Shown: piece after piece, positions 30,284 through 39,042 of the stretch
Layout of the letters: every line of letters begins with the position of its first letter
How positions within the stretch are numbered: position 1 is the first letter of the stretch
Source of the DNA: RGIG3009 sp964390295
GTDB lineage: Bacteria; Bacillota; Clostridia; Oscillospirales; Acutalibacteraceae
Direction of reading: 5' to 3'
Assembly: GCA_964390295.1 (NCBI GenBank)
Contig: CAYMHR010000010.1
Span: forward strand, 1 to 48,886
DNA length: 48,886 nt
Program-made: the position numbers and the translations under genes
Notes under the pieces: model-generated
What the model saw: the letters and a program-made list of their open reading frames with translations, nothing else
Told to the model about the DNA's origin: nothing
Databases searched by the model: none

Positions 30284-32368
30284 TTACTTAATGTACAGTT
30301 CTCCCTCGCCGTCGATCCATATCCACAAATCGTCATCCTGCGGCGCAGAAATACTGTGGCTGTGCAAGGCGCACAGCGGAAGCGGTTGCTGTACCACCGT
30401 GACCGTGGTCGGCTCGGTGGCAATCGGCTTGCCCACGCAAAAGGCAACATCCACGGAATCCGGCAACGAAGCTGTCGTTGCTTGCGGCACGAAAGCCGTT
30501 TGCGCCATTCCGCATTGTACCCACAGCCAGTCCTCCTGCGCTTGGCAACGCACGTCCACTACGACGCACGTTTCACCACGGTCGGCACGATATAGAGTGG
30601 CATGCTTCAAATAGCGACCCAGCACGTACGAAAGATACGGCGTGCCACTCCAGTCACCCTCCGGCAATACGACAGCATCTAAGGCAGTAATCCCGGCTCG
30701 CTGTAACGCCGTACGCGTCGCATACAGCGTATTGATTTCCGTAGGCGACACAATCAAAACCGCCCAACGCTGATACACAATGCATACCGCCAAATCGGAC
30801 TGCTCCGGGATTACCAAAAATCGCACCGTGTCCTGCAATCGATACCGGTACAGCGTACCGCTGACCACCAAAATCACGGCGCAGAACACCGCGGACAGCC
30901 GCACACCGCGACCGCGTAACAGCCACCATCCGGCGGCAATCAGGCACAAGCCGCCGACCAGACCGAGAATCCGGTACGGGCTTGTCACGGCCATCGTAGA
31001 AAACGGCCACGACGCAATGGATGCGGCCATCGCGAGCAACAGCTTTGACAGCCAACCGAGCAACACCAGTAACGGATAATATACGAAGGATATTCCCAAT
31101 AGCAAAGCCGGTACCGCCATCCAACCAATCACCAGCAGCACCGTTGCCGGCACCGTCATCACAACGTTGGCAATCACGCCAACCAGCGACAGCTCACCGA
31201 AATAGACAATCGACACCGGCAGCGTAACGGCGGTGGCAGACAACGTAACGGCAACCGCGCCGGAAATACGCTCCCACACGGCCCGCATCACGGAAGGCGT
31301 CGGGAGCTTTTGCAACCACCGGTGAAGCCGGGGTGACACAAACAACAACCCGAAGGTTGCCGTAAACGAAAGCAACAGCCCGACATCGTAGACCGCAAAC
31401 GGGTCGAAAACCAGCAACAGCAGCAACGCCGCTCCCAACGAGTTGCGCGCATCTGCCTGCCGCCGCCAACAATCGCCTAATACCACAAGCAGACACACAA
31501 CGGCGGCTCGAACCACCGACGGTGTCCAGCCCACCAAGCCGGCAAAGCCAACGACCGCACCGGCACAGAGCGCTCCTCGCACCCGTCGCGCAAGTTGCAA
31601 CCGTTTTAACAGCCACAGCAACGCTTGTGTCAGTACCGACAGGTGCAAGCCGGAAACGGCAAACAAATGTGATACGCCACACGCGCGAAAATCTGCCGTA
31701 GCATCCGGGGACAGCCGTTCATCGGCACCAAGACAAATCCCGGAAACCACCACACCGACATCGCCGGACAACGTCTGCTGAATTTTCAGCGCCAGCTCAC
31801 GCCGCCACGACGACAGCGTTGTCCGGTGCGCTTCACCCTCGGTGATCTGCCAGTCCTCGCCGGACGGGTCGGCAGGCACAGCCGATAGCCACACGCCACC
31901 GGAGCGATCCCACAGCTTTTCCAAGCCGTCGGTCTCCGCCAGCGAAATATCGAACGACGCGGTAACGGTGTCACCCGGCTCCAATGCCATGCCCAACGGT
32001 TCGTACCAAAGCCACAGCCGCGTGCCGCGCGGCAAGTCACCGGATAGCACCTTCAGCTCGATTTGATCCTCGCGATCCTGCACCTCAACGCACAGGGAGG
32101 CGGCTTTTCCATTCCAATCGACCGTTGGCTGATACTTTGCAACCTGCCAATACAGCAACGTGCCGGAAGCTACCGCCACCGTCAGTAAGCACAGCCACAC
32201 ACCGTGCCATCGACGCCACGGCGCAACGCACAGAACCGGTAATGCTCCCAGTAAGCACAAAATCGCAACCGCAAGCAGCAGGGACGTCGGGAGCCAGGCA
32301 CCCAGCAGACAAGTCGCCGCCCAAACGATGCCAATTACCCACAGCGGACGTACTACCGTGCGGCTCAC
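30284..32368 (-). CDS. comEC: ComEC/Rec2-family DNA uptake channel, degenerate C-terminal domain
   Basis: Membrane channel for single-stranded DNA import. The N-terminal soluble OB-like domain lies at ~75-180 and the Competence domain at about 220-480 with many hydrophobic helices; GVVVSGICLGADERL, CGVSHLFAVSGLHLS and GWTPSVVRAAVVCLL are family hallmarks. The C-terminal domain (from about 515) keeps the outline of the metallo-beta-lactamase domain (RFLVIPEQSDLA for the usual FLDVGQGDA; LDAVVLPEGDWSG for LDxLVLTHPHxDHxGG), but every metal ligand is gone. It begins with GTG overlapping the typA stop (GTGA), and is 20 bases before holA. Other competence genes are not in this window. Confidence 0.92.
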   Translation of the reverse strand: MSRTVVRPLWVIGIVWAATCLLGAWLPTSLLLAVAILCLLGALPVLCVAPWRRWHGVWLCLLTVAVASGTLLYWQVAKYQPTVDWNGKAASLCVEVQDREDQIELKVLSGDLPRGTRLWLWYEPLGMALEPGDTVTASFDISLAETDGLEKLWDRSGGVWLSAVPADPSGEDWQITEGEAHRTTLSSWRRELALKIQQTLSGDVGVVVSGICLGADERLSPDATADFRACGVSHLFAVSGLHLSVLTQALLWLLKRLQLARRVRGALCAGAVVGFAGLVGWTPSVVRAAVVCLLVVLGDCWRRQADARNSLGAALLLLLVFDPFAVYDVGLLLSFTATFGLLFVSPRLHRWLQKLPTPSVMRAVWERISGAVAVTLSATAVTLPVSIVYFGELSLVGVIANVVMTVPATVLLVIGWMAVPALLLGISFVYYPLLVLLGWLSKLLLAMAASIASWPFSTMAVTSPYRILGLVGGLCLIAAGWWLLRGRGVRLSAVFCAVILVVSGTLYRYRLQDTVRFLVIPEQSDLAVCIVYQRWAVLIVSPTEINTLYATRTALQRAGITALDAVVLPEGDWSGTPYLSYVLGRYLKHATLYRADRGETCVVVDVRCQAQEDWLWVQCGMAQTAFVPQATTASLPDSVDVAFCVGKPIATEPTTVTVVQQPLPLCALHSHSISAPQDDDLWIWIDGEGELYIK

Positions 32369-34191
32369 GCCTTTTTCTTCGCCGCTTCCTTCATACGCTG
32401 TTCCCGCGATAAAATACGCTTACGCAACCGGATGCTGTGCGGCGTTACCTCGACCAGCTCGTCGTCGTTGATAAACTCCAACGACTGCTCCAACGACAAC
32501 ACCGTCGGCGGCGTCAGCCGCAACGCCTCATCCGAGCCGGCGGCGCGCATATTGGTCACGTGTTTCTTCTTACATACGTTCACGACAATATCCTCGTTTT
32601 TCGGGGACTGTCCCACGATCATACCCTCGTACACCGGAACTGCCGGGCCGACAAACAGCGCTCCGCGATCTTGCGCGTTAAACAGCCCGTAGCTACTGGT
32701 TTCACCGGTTTCAAACACCACCAGCGAGCCCTGCACACGTTGCGGAATATCGCCTTTATACGGCTCGTAGCCGTCGAATACGCTATTCATAATACCGTTG
32801 CCGTTGGTATCCGTCAAAAACTGCTGACGATAGCCCATCAGCCCGCGAGAAGGAATACGAAATTCCAAATGGCTGGCACCCGTTTCACGCGTGCCCATGT
32901 TGACGATTTCCGCCTTGCGAGAACCGAGCTTTTCCATAACGGCACCCACGTAATTTTCCGGAACCTCAATCATCAACAGCTCCATCGGCTCCAGCAAATT
33001 GCCATTTTCATCCTTTTTATAAATCACCTGCGGACGACTCACGGCAAACTCATACCCCTGCCGCCGCATGGTTTCGATCAAAATTGACAGGTGCAACTCA
33101 CCGCGGCCGGACACCTCGAACGCATCGGTTACTTCTGTCTCGCGCACACGCATACTAACGTTGGTCTCCACCTCTTTGAACAGGCGATCCCGCAAATTGC
33201 GCGAGGTAACGTACTTTCCGTCCTTGCCGGCAAAGGGACTGTTATTCACCATAAACAACATCGAAATGGTGGGCTCGTCGATGTGCACGAAGGGCAACGG
33301 CTCCACGCACAGCGGATCACAGGCGGTTTCTCCGATATTCAGATCGGTCAACCCGGTAACGGCGATCAAATCGCCCACGGAAGCCGTTTCGTGCTCGACA
33401 CGATGAAGTCCCTCGTACTGAAACAGCTTGGCAATGCGTGCATTTTGCGTCGTGCCATCGGCATGACACAGCGTAACGGCTTGCCCGTTGTGCACCGTAC
33501 CCCGTTCCACACGGCCGACACCGACGCGACCGACATATTCGTCGTAATCGATATTGGAAAACAAAATCTGCAACGGTGCTTCGGCATCACCCTCCGGGGC
33601 CGGTACGTGCTGCAAAATGGCCTCGAACAAGGGTTGCATCGTGCCCCCGCGCGCCGCCGGGTCGGTAGAGGCATAGCCGTCACGGCCGGAGGCATAAATC
33701 ACCGGGAAGTCCAGTTGATCCACGTCGGCACCCAGCTCGATAAACAAATCCAGCAGTTCGTCAATCACCTCTGCCGGGCGAGCGCCGTCGCGGTCGATCT
33801 TATTGATCACCACCACCGGTCGCTTTCCGAGACCCAGCGCCTTTTTCAAGACAAAGCGCGTCTGCGGCATACAGCCCTCGAACGCATCCACCAACAAAAG
33901 AACGCCGTCAACCATCATCAAAATGCGTTCGACCTCACCGCCAAAGTCGGCGTGACCGGGCGTGTCTACGATGTTGATTTTGGTATCGCCGTACATCACC
34001 GCCGTGTTTTTGGACAAAATGGTGATGCCGCGTTCCCGCTCCAGGTCGTTGGAATCCATTACGCGCTCCGAGACCTGTTCGTTGGCGCGGAAAATGCCGC
34101 TTTGACGCAACAGTTGATCCACCAACGTCGTCTTACCGTGATCGACGTGTGCTATGATCGCGATATTTCTTAAATTTTCCCGTTTTGTCAT
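32365..34191 (-). CDS. typA: Ribosome-binding GTPase TypA/BipA
   Basis: Translational GTPase tied to ribosome assembly and stress. G1 is AHVDHGKTTL, the G2 switch is RERGITILSKN, G3 is DTPGHADFG, and NKID is G4. The domain order continues with the EF-G-like beta barrel and the characteristic C-terminal domain (DRGALFVGPAVPVYEGMIVG). I chose the ATG at 34191, which gives 608 residues (usual 605-615) with AGGAAG upstream; the frame stays open to 34272 without support. It is the first gene of the typA-comEC-holA-rnmV-maf chain. Confidence 0.97.
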   Translation of the reverse strand: MTKRENLRNIAIIAHVDHGKTTLVDQLLRQSGIFRANEQVSERVMDSNDLERERGITILSKNTAVMYGDTKINIVDTPGHADFGGEVERILMMVDGVLLLVDAFEGCMPQTRFVLKKALGLGKRPVVVINKIDRDGARPAEVIDELLDLFIELGADVDQLDFPVIYASGRDGYASTDPAARGGTMQPLFEAILQHVPAPEGDAEAPLQILFSNIDYDEYVGRVGVGRVERGTVHNGQAVTLCHADGTTQNARIAKLFQYEGLHRVEHETASVGDLIAVTGLTDLNIGETACDPLCVEPLPFVHIDEPTISMLFMVNNSPFAGKDGKYVTSRNLRDRLFKEVETNVSMRVRETEVTDAFEVSGRGELHLSILIETMRRQGYEFAVSRPQVIYKKDENGNLLEPMELLMIEVPENYVGAVMEKLGSRKAEIVNMGTRETGASHLEFRIPSRGLMGYRQQFLTDTNGNGIMNSVFDGYEPYKGDIPQRVQGSLVVFETGETSSYGLFNAQDRGALFVGPAVPVYEGMIVGQSPKNEDIVVNVCKKKHVTNMRAAGSDEALRLTPPTVLSLEQSLEFINDDELVEVTPHSIRLRKRILSREQRMKEAAKKKA

Positions 34192-34236
34192 GACTGCATT
34201 ACTTCCTATCTTTTTTGAAAACTGACGTATGTCATG

Positions 34237-34265
34237 AGTATACCACGAAGTGGCGCTCACGGCAA
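34237..34265 (-). promoter_or_regulatory. Promoter of the typA-comEC-holA chain
   Basis: On the minus strand TTGCCG (34265-34260), 17-base spacer and TATACT (34242-34237) with a TGG extension. It lies 46 bases before the typA start, overlapping the end of the DUF1653 gene by none of its coding bases. Confidence 0.7.
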
Positions 34266-34268
34266 TAC

Positions 34269-34490
34269 TCACCTTGCGATTTCTTCAAAACGCTTCTGCG
34301 TTTTCCCCTTGCGCGTAAGCGTATCCGTAAATTCCGTCAACGGACGAACCCAGACCTCGTGATCACCGTATAAAGCGCGATACACCACCAGCGGCTCCAA
34401 CGTTTCGCTGTGCTTCCCAACGGCAATCACTTCATAGTATCGACCCTTGAAATGACGGTACCGACCGCCAACGGTAACAGCCGACTGCAT
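34269..34490 (-). CDS. DUF1653 domain protein
   Basis: A 73-residue protein of the widespread but uncharacterised DUF1653 family. The signature is complete: GGRYRHFKGRYYEVIAVG, HSETLEPLVVYRALYG, WVRPLTEFTDT and a terminal RFEEI. I chose the ATG at 34490 because AGGAG is 8 bases upstream; the ATG at 34496 is only 2 bases from it. The ribosome site overlaps the stop of the upstream M23 gene, so the last gene of uvrB-uvrA-M23-DUF1653 is translationally close to it. The function is unknown. Confidence 0.9.
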   Translation of the reverse strand: MQSAVTVGGRYRHFKGRYYEVIAVGKHSETLEPLVVYRALYGDHEVWVRPLTEFTDTLTRKGKTQKRFEEIAR

Positions 34491-34502
34491 CGCCATCGCT
34501 CC

Positions 34503-36158
34503 TCACTTAAAGAATGACATCGGATTCATCAGCACTCCGTTACGTTGCACTTCAAAATGCAGGTGCGCCGCCGTACTGCGTCCCGTGTTGCCGACCAGTG
34601 CGATCAAATCGCCCTGCGTCACAATATCGCCCTCGTGCACGAACACCTTGCTACAGTGGGCATAAATCGTGCGATACCCGTTTCCGTGATCAATAATCAC
34701 AAATTTTCCGTAGGTTTTATAACCGGAATATTCGCCCGCCATGACCACCGTGCCGCCGTCGGCCGCCAGAACATCCTCGCCCTCCATATTGTCCTTCCAA
34801 ATATCGATGCCGCGATGCCCGTCTTGCCCGTACTGCTGGGTCACAAACGTGGTACAGGGTGCCGGCCAAATCAACGAACCGCTGGAGTATTGGCCGCCTT
34901 TATACCCGGCGCTGGATTTCTTCTTGATGCCGTAGGCAACCACCTCCGTTACCGGCGCCTTCGTCACTTGGGACGAGGTAATCACGCTGAATTGCTCCAC
35001 GCCGTTGAGCGTGGTCACGCGCGCCGATACCAGTGTCGTTCCGTTTTGCCCTTCCACACGCACCCTTTCCGTTCCTTCGTACAAGGTGGCGTCGGGAATC
35101 CGCGTGACGGAATAGGCGACTTCCGTTTCGTATTGCACCACACCGGACACCTGCACGCGCAAATGCGACTCCTTCTTTTGAAGAATCAGCTTTTGCCCAT
35201 CCGTAACGGTCAGCTCCAAATCGGGGTTGAGCTTCTTCAGCTCCTGCAACGAAATATCGTTTTTTGACAAAACCGAGCTCACCGTATCGCCGGGCTGTAC
35301 AACGTAGGTTTTTTCTTCCGTATCGGTCGTCAGGCGTGTTTTCAGCTCCGCTTCCGGCAGCACGACTTCTTCCGGATAAACACCGTCGACCAGCTCCACC
35401 GTTTCGACAAAAGACGCCTCCAGTGAAGCGTCGTCTCCCCGGCTCTCCTCCAAAATTTCGTTCAAGACACGGCGAGCCGTGCGTTGATCACTTGTCACCC
35501 CGTGCAGTTCACCGTCGATATACACGCCGCACGCGTCACGGGTGGGAAGCTCCGTTTGAGTCAACAATTGATTGCAAACCTCCCGATCGCTCAAAATATT
35601 GATTTGCGGTGTGATTTGCAGGGCCACGGCGGACACACTGCTGAACGAAGCGGTATATTCCGTTTCGTTCAACCGTTCCTTCGCCAAAGCGATTCCGCTT
35701 TGCAGTACCCCTTCTTCTGCCACGTAGCCCCACACGTCTCCGGCGGTATCCGTCAGCGCCAACGCAAACGTCGTATTGCTCCAATAATACAGCGTGCCGC
35801 CCAGTAACGCCAACGCTGTCAGCCCCGCCAACGTCTGTACCGCAAAGCGTGCCGCACTGCGATAGCGCCTTACGGCGAGAACCGGCAAGTACAGCGCCTG
35901 CAAAACGCCCAGCAATGGGCGCTGCTTCCACGCGGCACTCACGCGTTTCCCGGCCACACCGACACGGCACCGGAAACCGGAAAAGCCTTCCCGAATACGG
36001 TGCGACCGCCGATTTCGCACGGCGTTGCCCGTGCGCCACAGCAACAGCCGAAGAGGCAAAAATACCAGAGTGAAAAACCGCCCCATACGATGGAACAGTC
36101 GTATGGTTTGCACGCCGGCATAATACGACAGGCGATATAACTCGTTTTCCTTCGGCAC
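34503..36158 (-). CDS. Membrane-anchored M23 peptidase with LysM and G5 domains
   Basis: A 551-residue peptidoglycan hydrolase. The N-terminus is very basic (residues ~1-100), followed by a transmembrane helix (LAGLTALALLGGTLYYW), an external domain of unknown fold, LysM (YVVQPGDTVSSVLSKNDISL), G5 (VVQYETEVAYSVTRI to VTEVVAYG) and a C-terminal LytM/M23 domain with HRGIDIW and HLHFEVQRNG zinc motifs. The start is the GTG at 36158, 8 bases after GGGAGG; a GTG at 36179 has no ribosome site. The combination is typical of Clostridia M23 enzymes, some of which process spore-engulfment peptidoglycan; the role here is inferred. Confidence 0.92.
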   Translation of the reverse strand: MPKENELYRLSYYAGVQTIRLFHRMGRFFTLVFLPLRLLLWRTGNAVRNRRSHRIREGFSGFRCRVGVAGKRVSAAWKQRPLLGVLQALYLPVLAVRRYRSAARFAVQTLAGLTALALLGGTLYYWSNTTFALALTDTAGDVWGYVAEEGVLQSGIALAKERLNETEYTASFSSVSAVALQITPQINILSDREVCNQLLTQTELPTRDACGVYIDGELHGVTSDQRTARRVLNEILEESRGDDASLEASFVETVELVDGVYPEEVVLPEAELKTRLTTDTEEKTYVVQPGDTVSSVLSKNDISLQELKKLNPDLELTVTDGQKLILQKKESHLRVQVSGVVQYETEVAYSVTRIPDATLYEGTERVRVEGQNGTTLVSARVTTLNGVEQFSVITSSQVTKAPVTEVVAYGIKKKSSAGYKGGQYSSGSLIWPAPCTTFVTQQYGQDGHRGIDIWKDNMEGEDVLAADGGTVVMAGEYSGYKTYGKFVIIDHGNGYRTIYAHCSKVFVHEGDIVTQGDLIALVGNTGRSTAAHLHFEVQRNGVLMNPMSFFK

Positions 36159-36185
36159 GCGATTTTCCTCCCTTCTCACGACTTC

Positions 36186-39026
36186 TTACCGTCGTTCAGA
36201 CAGCAACGGCTTCAAATACTGACCGGTATACGATTCCGGAACACGCACGATCTCCTCCGGTGTGCCCGCCGCAACCAGGGTGCCGCCGCGATTGCCGCCT
36301 TCCGGTCCAAGATCCAAAATGTAATCCGCGTTTTTGATAACGTCCAAATTGTGCTCGATCACAACCACCGTGTTGCCGCCGTCAACCAGCGTTTGCAACA
36401 CACGGATCAACTGTTCCACGTCGGCGGTATGCAAGCCGGTGGTCGGCTCGTCCAAAATATAGATCGTGCGACCGGTCGAACGCTTGGACAGCTCCGTCGC
36501 CAATTTAACGCGTTGCGCCTCGCCGCCCGACAACGTGGTTGCCGGTTGGCCCAGCTTAACGTAGCCCAATCCGACGTCGATCAACGTTTGCAAGCGTCGT
36601 GCGATTTTCGGAATACTGTCAAAAAACGCACGTGCCTCCTCCACCGTCATTTCCAAAACGTCGTAGATGCTTTTTCCTTTATAGTGCACCTCCAGCGTTT
36701 CACGGTTATACCGCTGGCCCTTACACACCTCGCACGGAACGTAAATATCCGGCAAAAAATGCATTTCGATCTTCAAAATACCGTCACCCTGGCACGCCTC
36801 ACAGCGGCCACCGCGGACGTTAAATGAAAATCGGCTGGCAGTGTACCCACGCATTTTGGCATCCGTCGTGGAAGCAAAAAGCTCACGAATGTCGTTAAAC
36901 ACGCCGGTATACGTCGCCGGGTTGGAACGCGGCGTGCGTCCGATCGGCGACTGATCGATAGCAATAACTTTATCCAGCGCCTCTAAGCCTTCGATACGTC
37001 GATGCGCTCCGGCGCGGCAATGCGCCCGGTTCAGCTTGTTGGCAAGCTGTTTATACAAAATTTCGTTGACTAAAGAGGACTTTCCGGAACCGGATACCCC
37101 GGTTACGCAATTAAACGCGCCCAGCCGAAACGATACGTCGATATTTTTCAAGTTGTTGGCAGACGCCCCCAGCACCCGCAGCTCATGCCCGTTGCCGGGG
37201 CGACGCCGCTCCGGGATCGGGATACGGCGCTTGCCACTCAAATACTGTCCCGTCAGTGATTGTTCGCAGGCACACACCTCATCCACGGTGCCGGAGCAAA
37301 CCACCTCACCACCGTGAACACCGGCACCCGGACCAATGTCCACGATCCAATCCGCCGCCATCATGGTTTCCTCATCGTGCTCCACCACGATCAGGGTGTT
37401 GCCAAGATCGCGCAACCGGCACAGCGTATCCAACAGCTTCCGGTTGTCACGCTGGTGCAAGCCAATGCTCGGCTCGTCCAAAATATACAGCACGCCCATC
37501 AGCGATGAGCCGATCTGCGTTGCCAGGCGAATACGCTGACTTTCGCCGCCGGACAAGGTACCGGCGGCACGGGACAGCGTTAAATATTCCAGCCCAACGC
37601 TGTTCAAAAAGCCCAACCGCTCCCGAATTTCCTTCAAAATACGATCGGCAATTTGATGCTCACGGTCGGTCAACCGGGTATCCAGCTCCTGCAAAAACGC
37701 CAGTAGCTCCGTCACGGAAAGCTCGCAAAGGTCGGCAATATTGATGCCGCCCACCGTCACTGCCAAGCTTTCCGCCTTCAGGCGCTTCCCGTGACATTCC
37801 GGGCAGGGCACCTTGCTCATATACGTTTCCAGCTCGTTCCGCATCCAGTCGCTGTTCGTTTCCTGATGGCGGCGCTGTAAATTGTTCACGATTCCCTCGA
37901 AGGCGGTAAAATATTCACCGGAACCGTACTCCATACGTCGGGTCATGCGAATTTTTTCGCCCTTGTTGCCGTACAGCAGAATCGTTTTTGCTTCGTCCGA
38001 CAGCTCCTTCCACGGCGTATCCAGCGAAAAGCCGTAATGCTCTGCCAGCCCCTCGTAATACATTTGAGCGATCGTGCCGCCATCGAGATAATTCCAACCA
38101 CTGGCACGGATCGCCCCGGCACGAATGGATAAATTTTCATCCGCCAACACCGAATCGGGATCGATCGACATAAAAATACCGATACCGGTGCACTTGGGAC
38201 AGGCGCCAAACGGATTATTAAAGGAAAACATCCGCGGAGTCAGTTCTTCCATGCTGAAGCCATGTTCCGGGCAAGCATAGTTTTGTGAAAACGTCAACTC
38301 CTCGCCGGTATCGGGAAGCTCCACGGTCAGCAATCCGTCGGACAGCGCCGTTGCCGTTTCGACGGAATCCGCCAGACGGCCGCGAATTTCCGACGAAATC
38401 ACCAACCGGTCCACAACGATTTCCATCGTGTGCTTTTTGTTTTTATCCGGCTTGATCGTTTCGGAAAGATCGTACAGCGAGCCGTCCAGACGAACGCGAA
38501 CGTAGCCCGACTTGCGTGCCGCCTCCAGTTCCTTCTGGCACTCGCCCTTTCGACCGCGGATCACGGGAGCCATCAACTGAATCCGCGTGCGCTCCGGCAA
38601 CGCCAACAGCCGATCGACAATCTCGTCCACCGTTTGCTGACGAATTTCGCGACCGCACTTCGGGCAGTGCGGCACGCCGATACGTGCGTACAGCAACCGC
38701 AAATAATCGTAAATTTCCGTTACCGTTCCCACTGTAGACCGAGGATTTTGCGAAGTGGTTTTCTGATCGATCGAAATGGCCGGTGACAAGCCGTCGATCG
38801 ACTCCACGTCCGGCTTTTCCATTTGGCCCAAAAACATGCGCGCGTAGGAGGACAAACTCTCCATGTACCGGCGCTGTCCTTCGGCGTAGATCGTGTCGAA
38901 AGCCAGCGACGACTTACCCGATCCCGATACGCCGGTAAAAACAACCAGCTTGTCACGCGGAATCGTAACGTCGATATTCTTGAGATTATGCTCTTTGGCA
39001 CCCTTAACAATTAGGTTTTCCAGCAT
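36186..39026 (-). CDS. uvrA: Excinuclease ABC subunit A
   Basis: DNA-damage recognition ATPase of nucleotide excision repair, 946 residues. Two ABC modules are seen: Walker A GVSGSGKSSLAFD at the start and GVSGSGKSSLVNE in the second half, each with the LSGGESQRIRLA or LSGGEAQRVKLA signature. Zinc fingers are visible at CPEHGF...CPKCTGIG and CEACQGDG...CEVCKGQRY. It lies 16 bases after uvrB and 27 bases before the M23 gene. GAGG precedes the ATG. Confidence 0.98.
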   Translation of the reverse strand: MLENLIVKGAKEHNLKNIDVTIPRDKLVVFTGVSGSGKSSLAFDTIYAEGQRRYMESLSSYARMFLGQMEKPDVESIDGLSPAISIDQKTTSQNPRSTVGTVTEIYDYLRLLYARIGVPHCPKCGREIRQQTVDEIVDRLLALPERTRIQLMAPVIRGRKGECQKELEAARKSGYVRVRLDGSLYDLSETIKPDKNKKHTMEIVVDRLVISSEIRGRLADSVETATALSDGLLTVELPDTGEELTFSQNYACPEHGFSMEELTPRMFSFNNPFGACPKCTGIGIFMSIDPDSVLADENLSIRAGAIRASGWNYLDGGTIAQMYYEGLAEHYGFSLDTPWKELSDEAKTILLYGNKGEKIRMTRRMEYGSGEYFTAFEGIVNNLQRRHQETNSDWMRNELETYMSKVPCPECHGKRLKAESLAVTVGGINIADLCELSVTELLAFLQELDTRLTDREHQIADRILKEIRERLGFLNSVGLEYLTLSRAAGTLSGGESQRIRLATQIGSSLMGVLYILDEPSIGLHQRDNRKLLDTLCRLRDLGNTLIVVEHDEETMMAADWIVDIGPGAGVHGGEVVCSGTVDEVCACEQSLTGQYLSGKRRIPIPERRRPGNGHELRVLGASANNLKNIDVSFRLGAFNCVTGVSGSGKSSLVNEILYKQLANKLNRAHCRAGAHRRIEGLEALDKVIAIDQSPIGRTPRSNPATYTGVFNDIRELFASTTDAKMRGYTASRFSFNVRGGRCEACQGDGILKIEMHFLPDIYVPCEVCKGQRYNRETLEVHYKGKSIYDVLEMTVEEARAFFDSIPKIARRLQTLIDVGLGYVKLGQPATTLSGGEAQRVKLATELSKRSTGRTIYILDEPTTGLHTADVEQLIRVLQTLVDGGNTVVVIEHNLDVIKNADYILDLGPEGGNRGGTLVAAGTPEEIVRVPESYTGQYLKPLLSERR

Positions 39027-39042
39027 CGTTATTCCTCACCAT

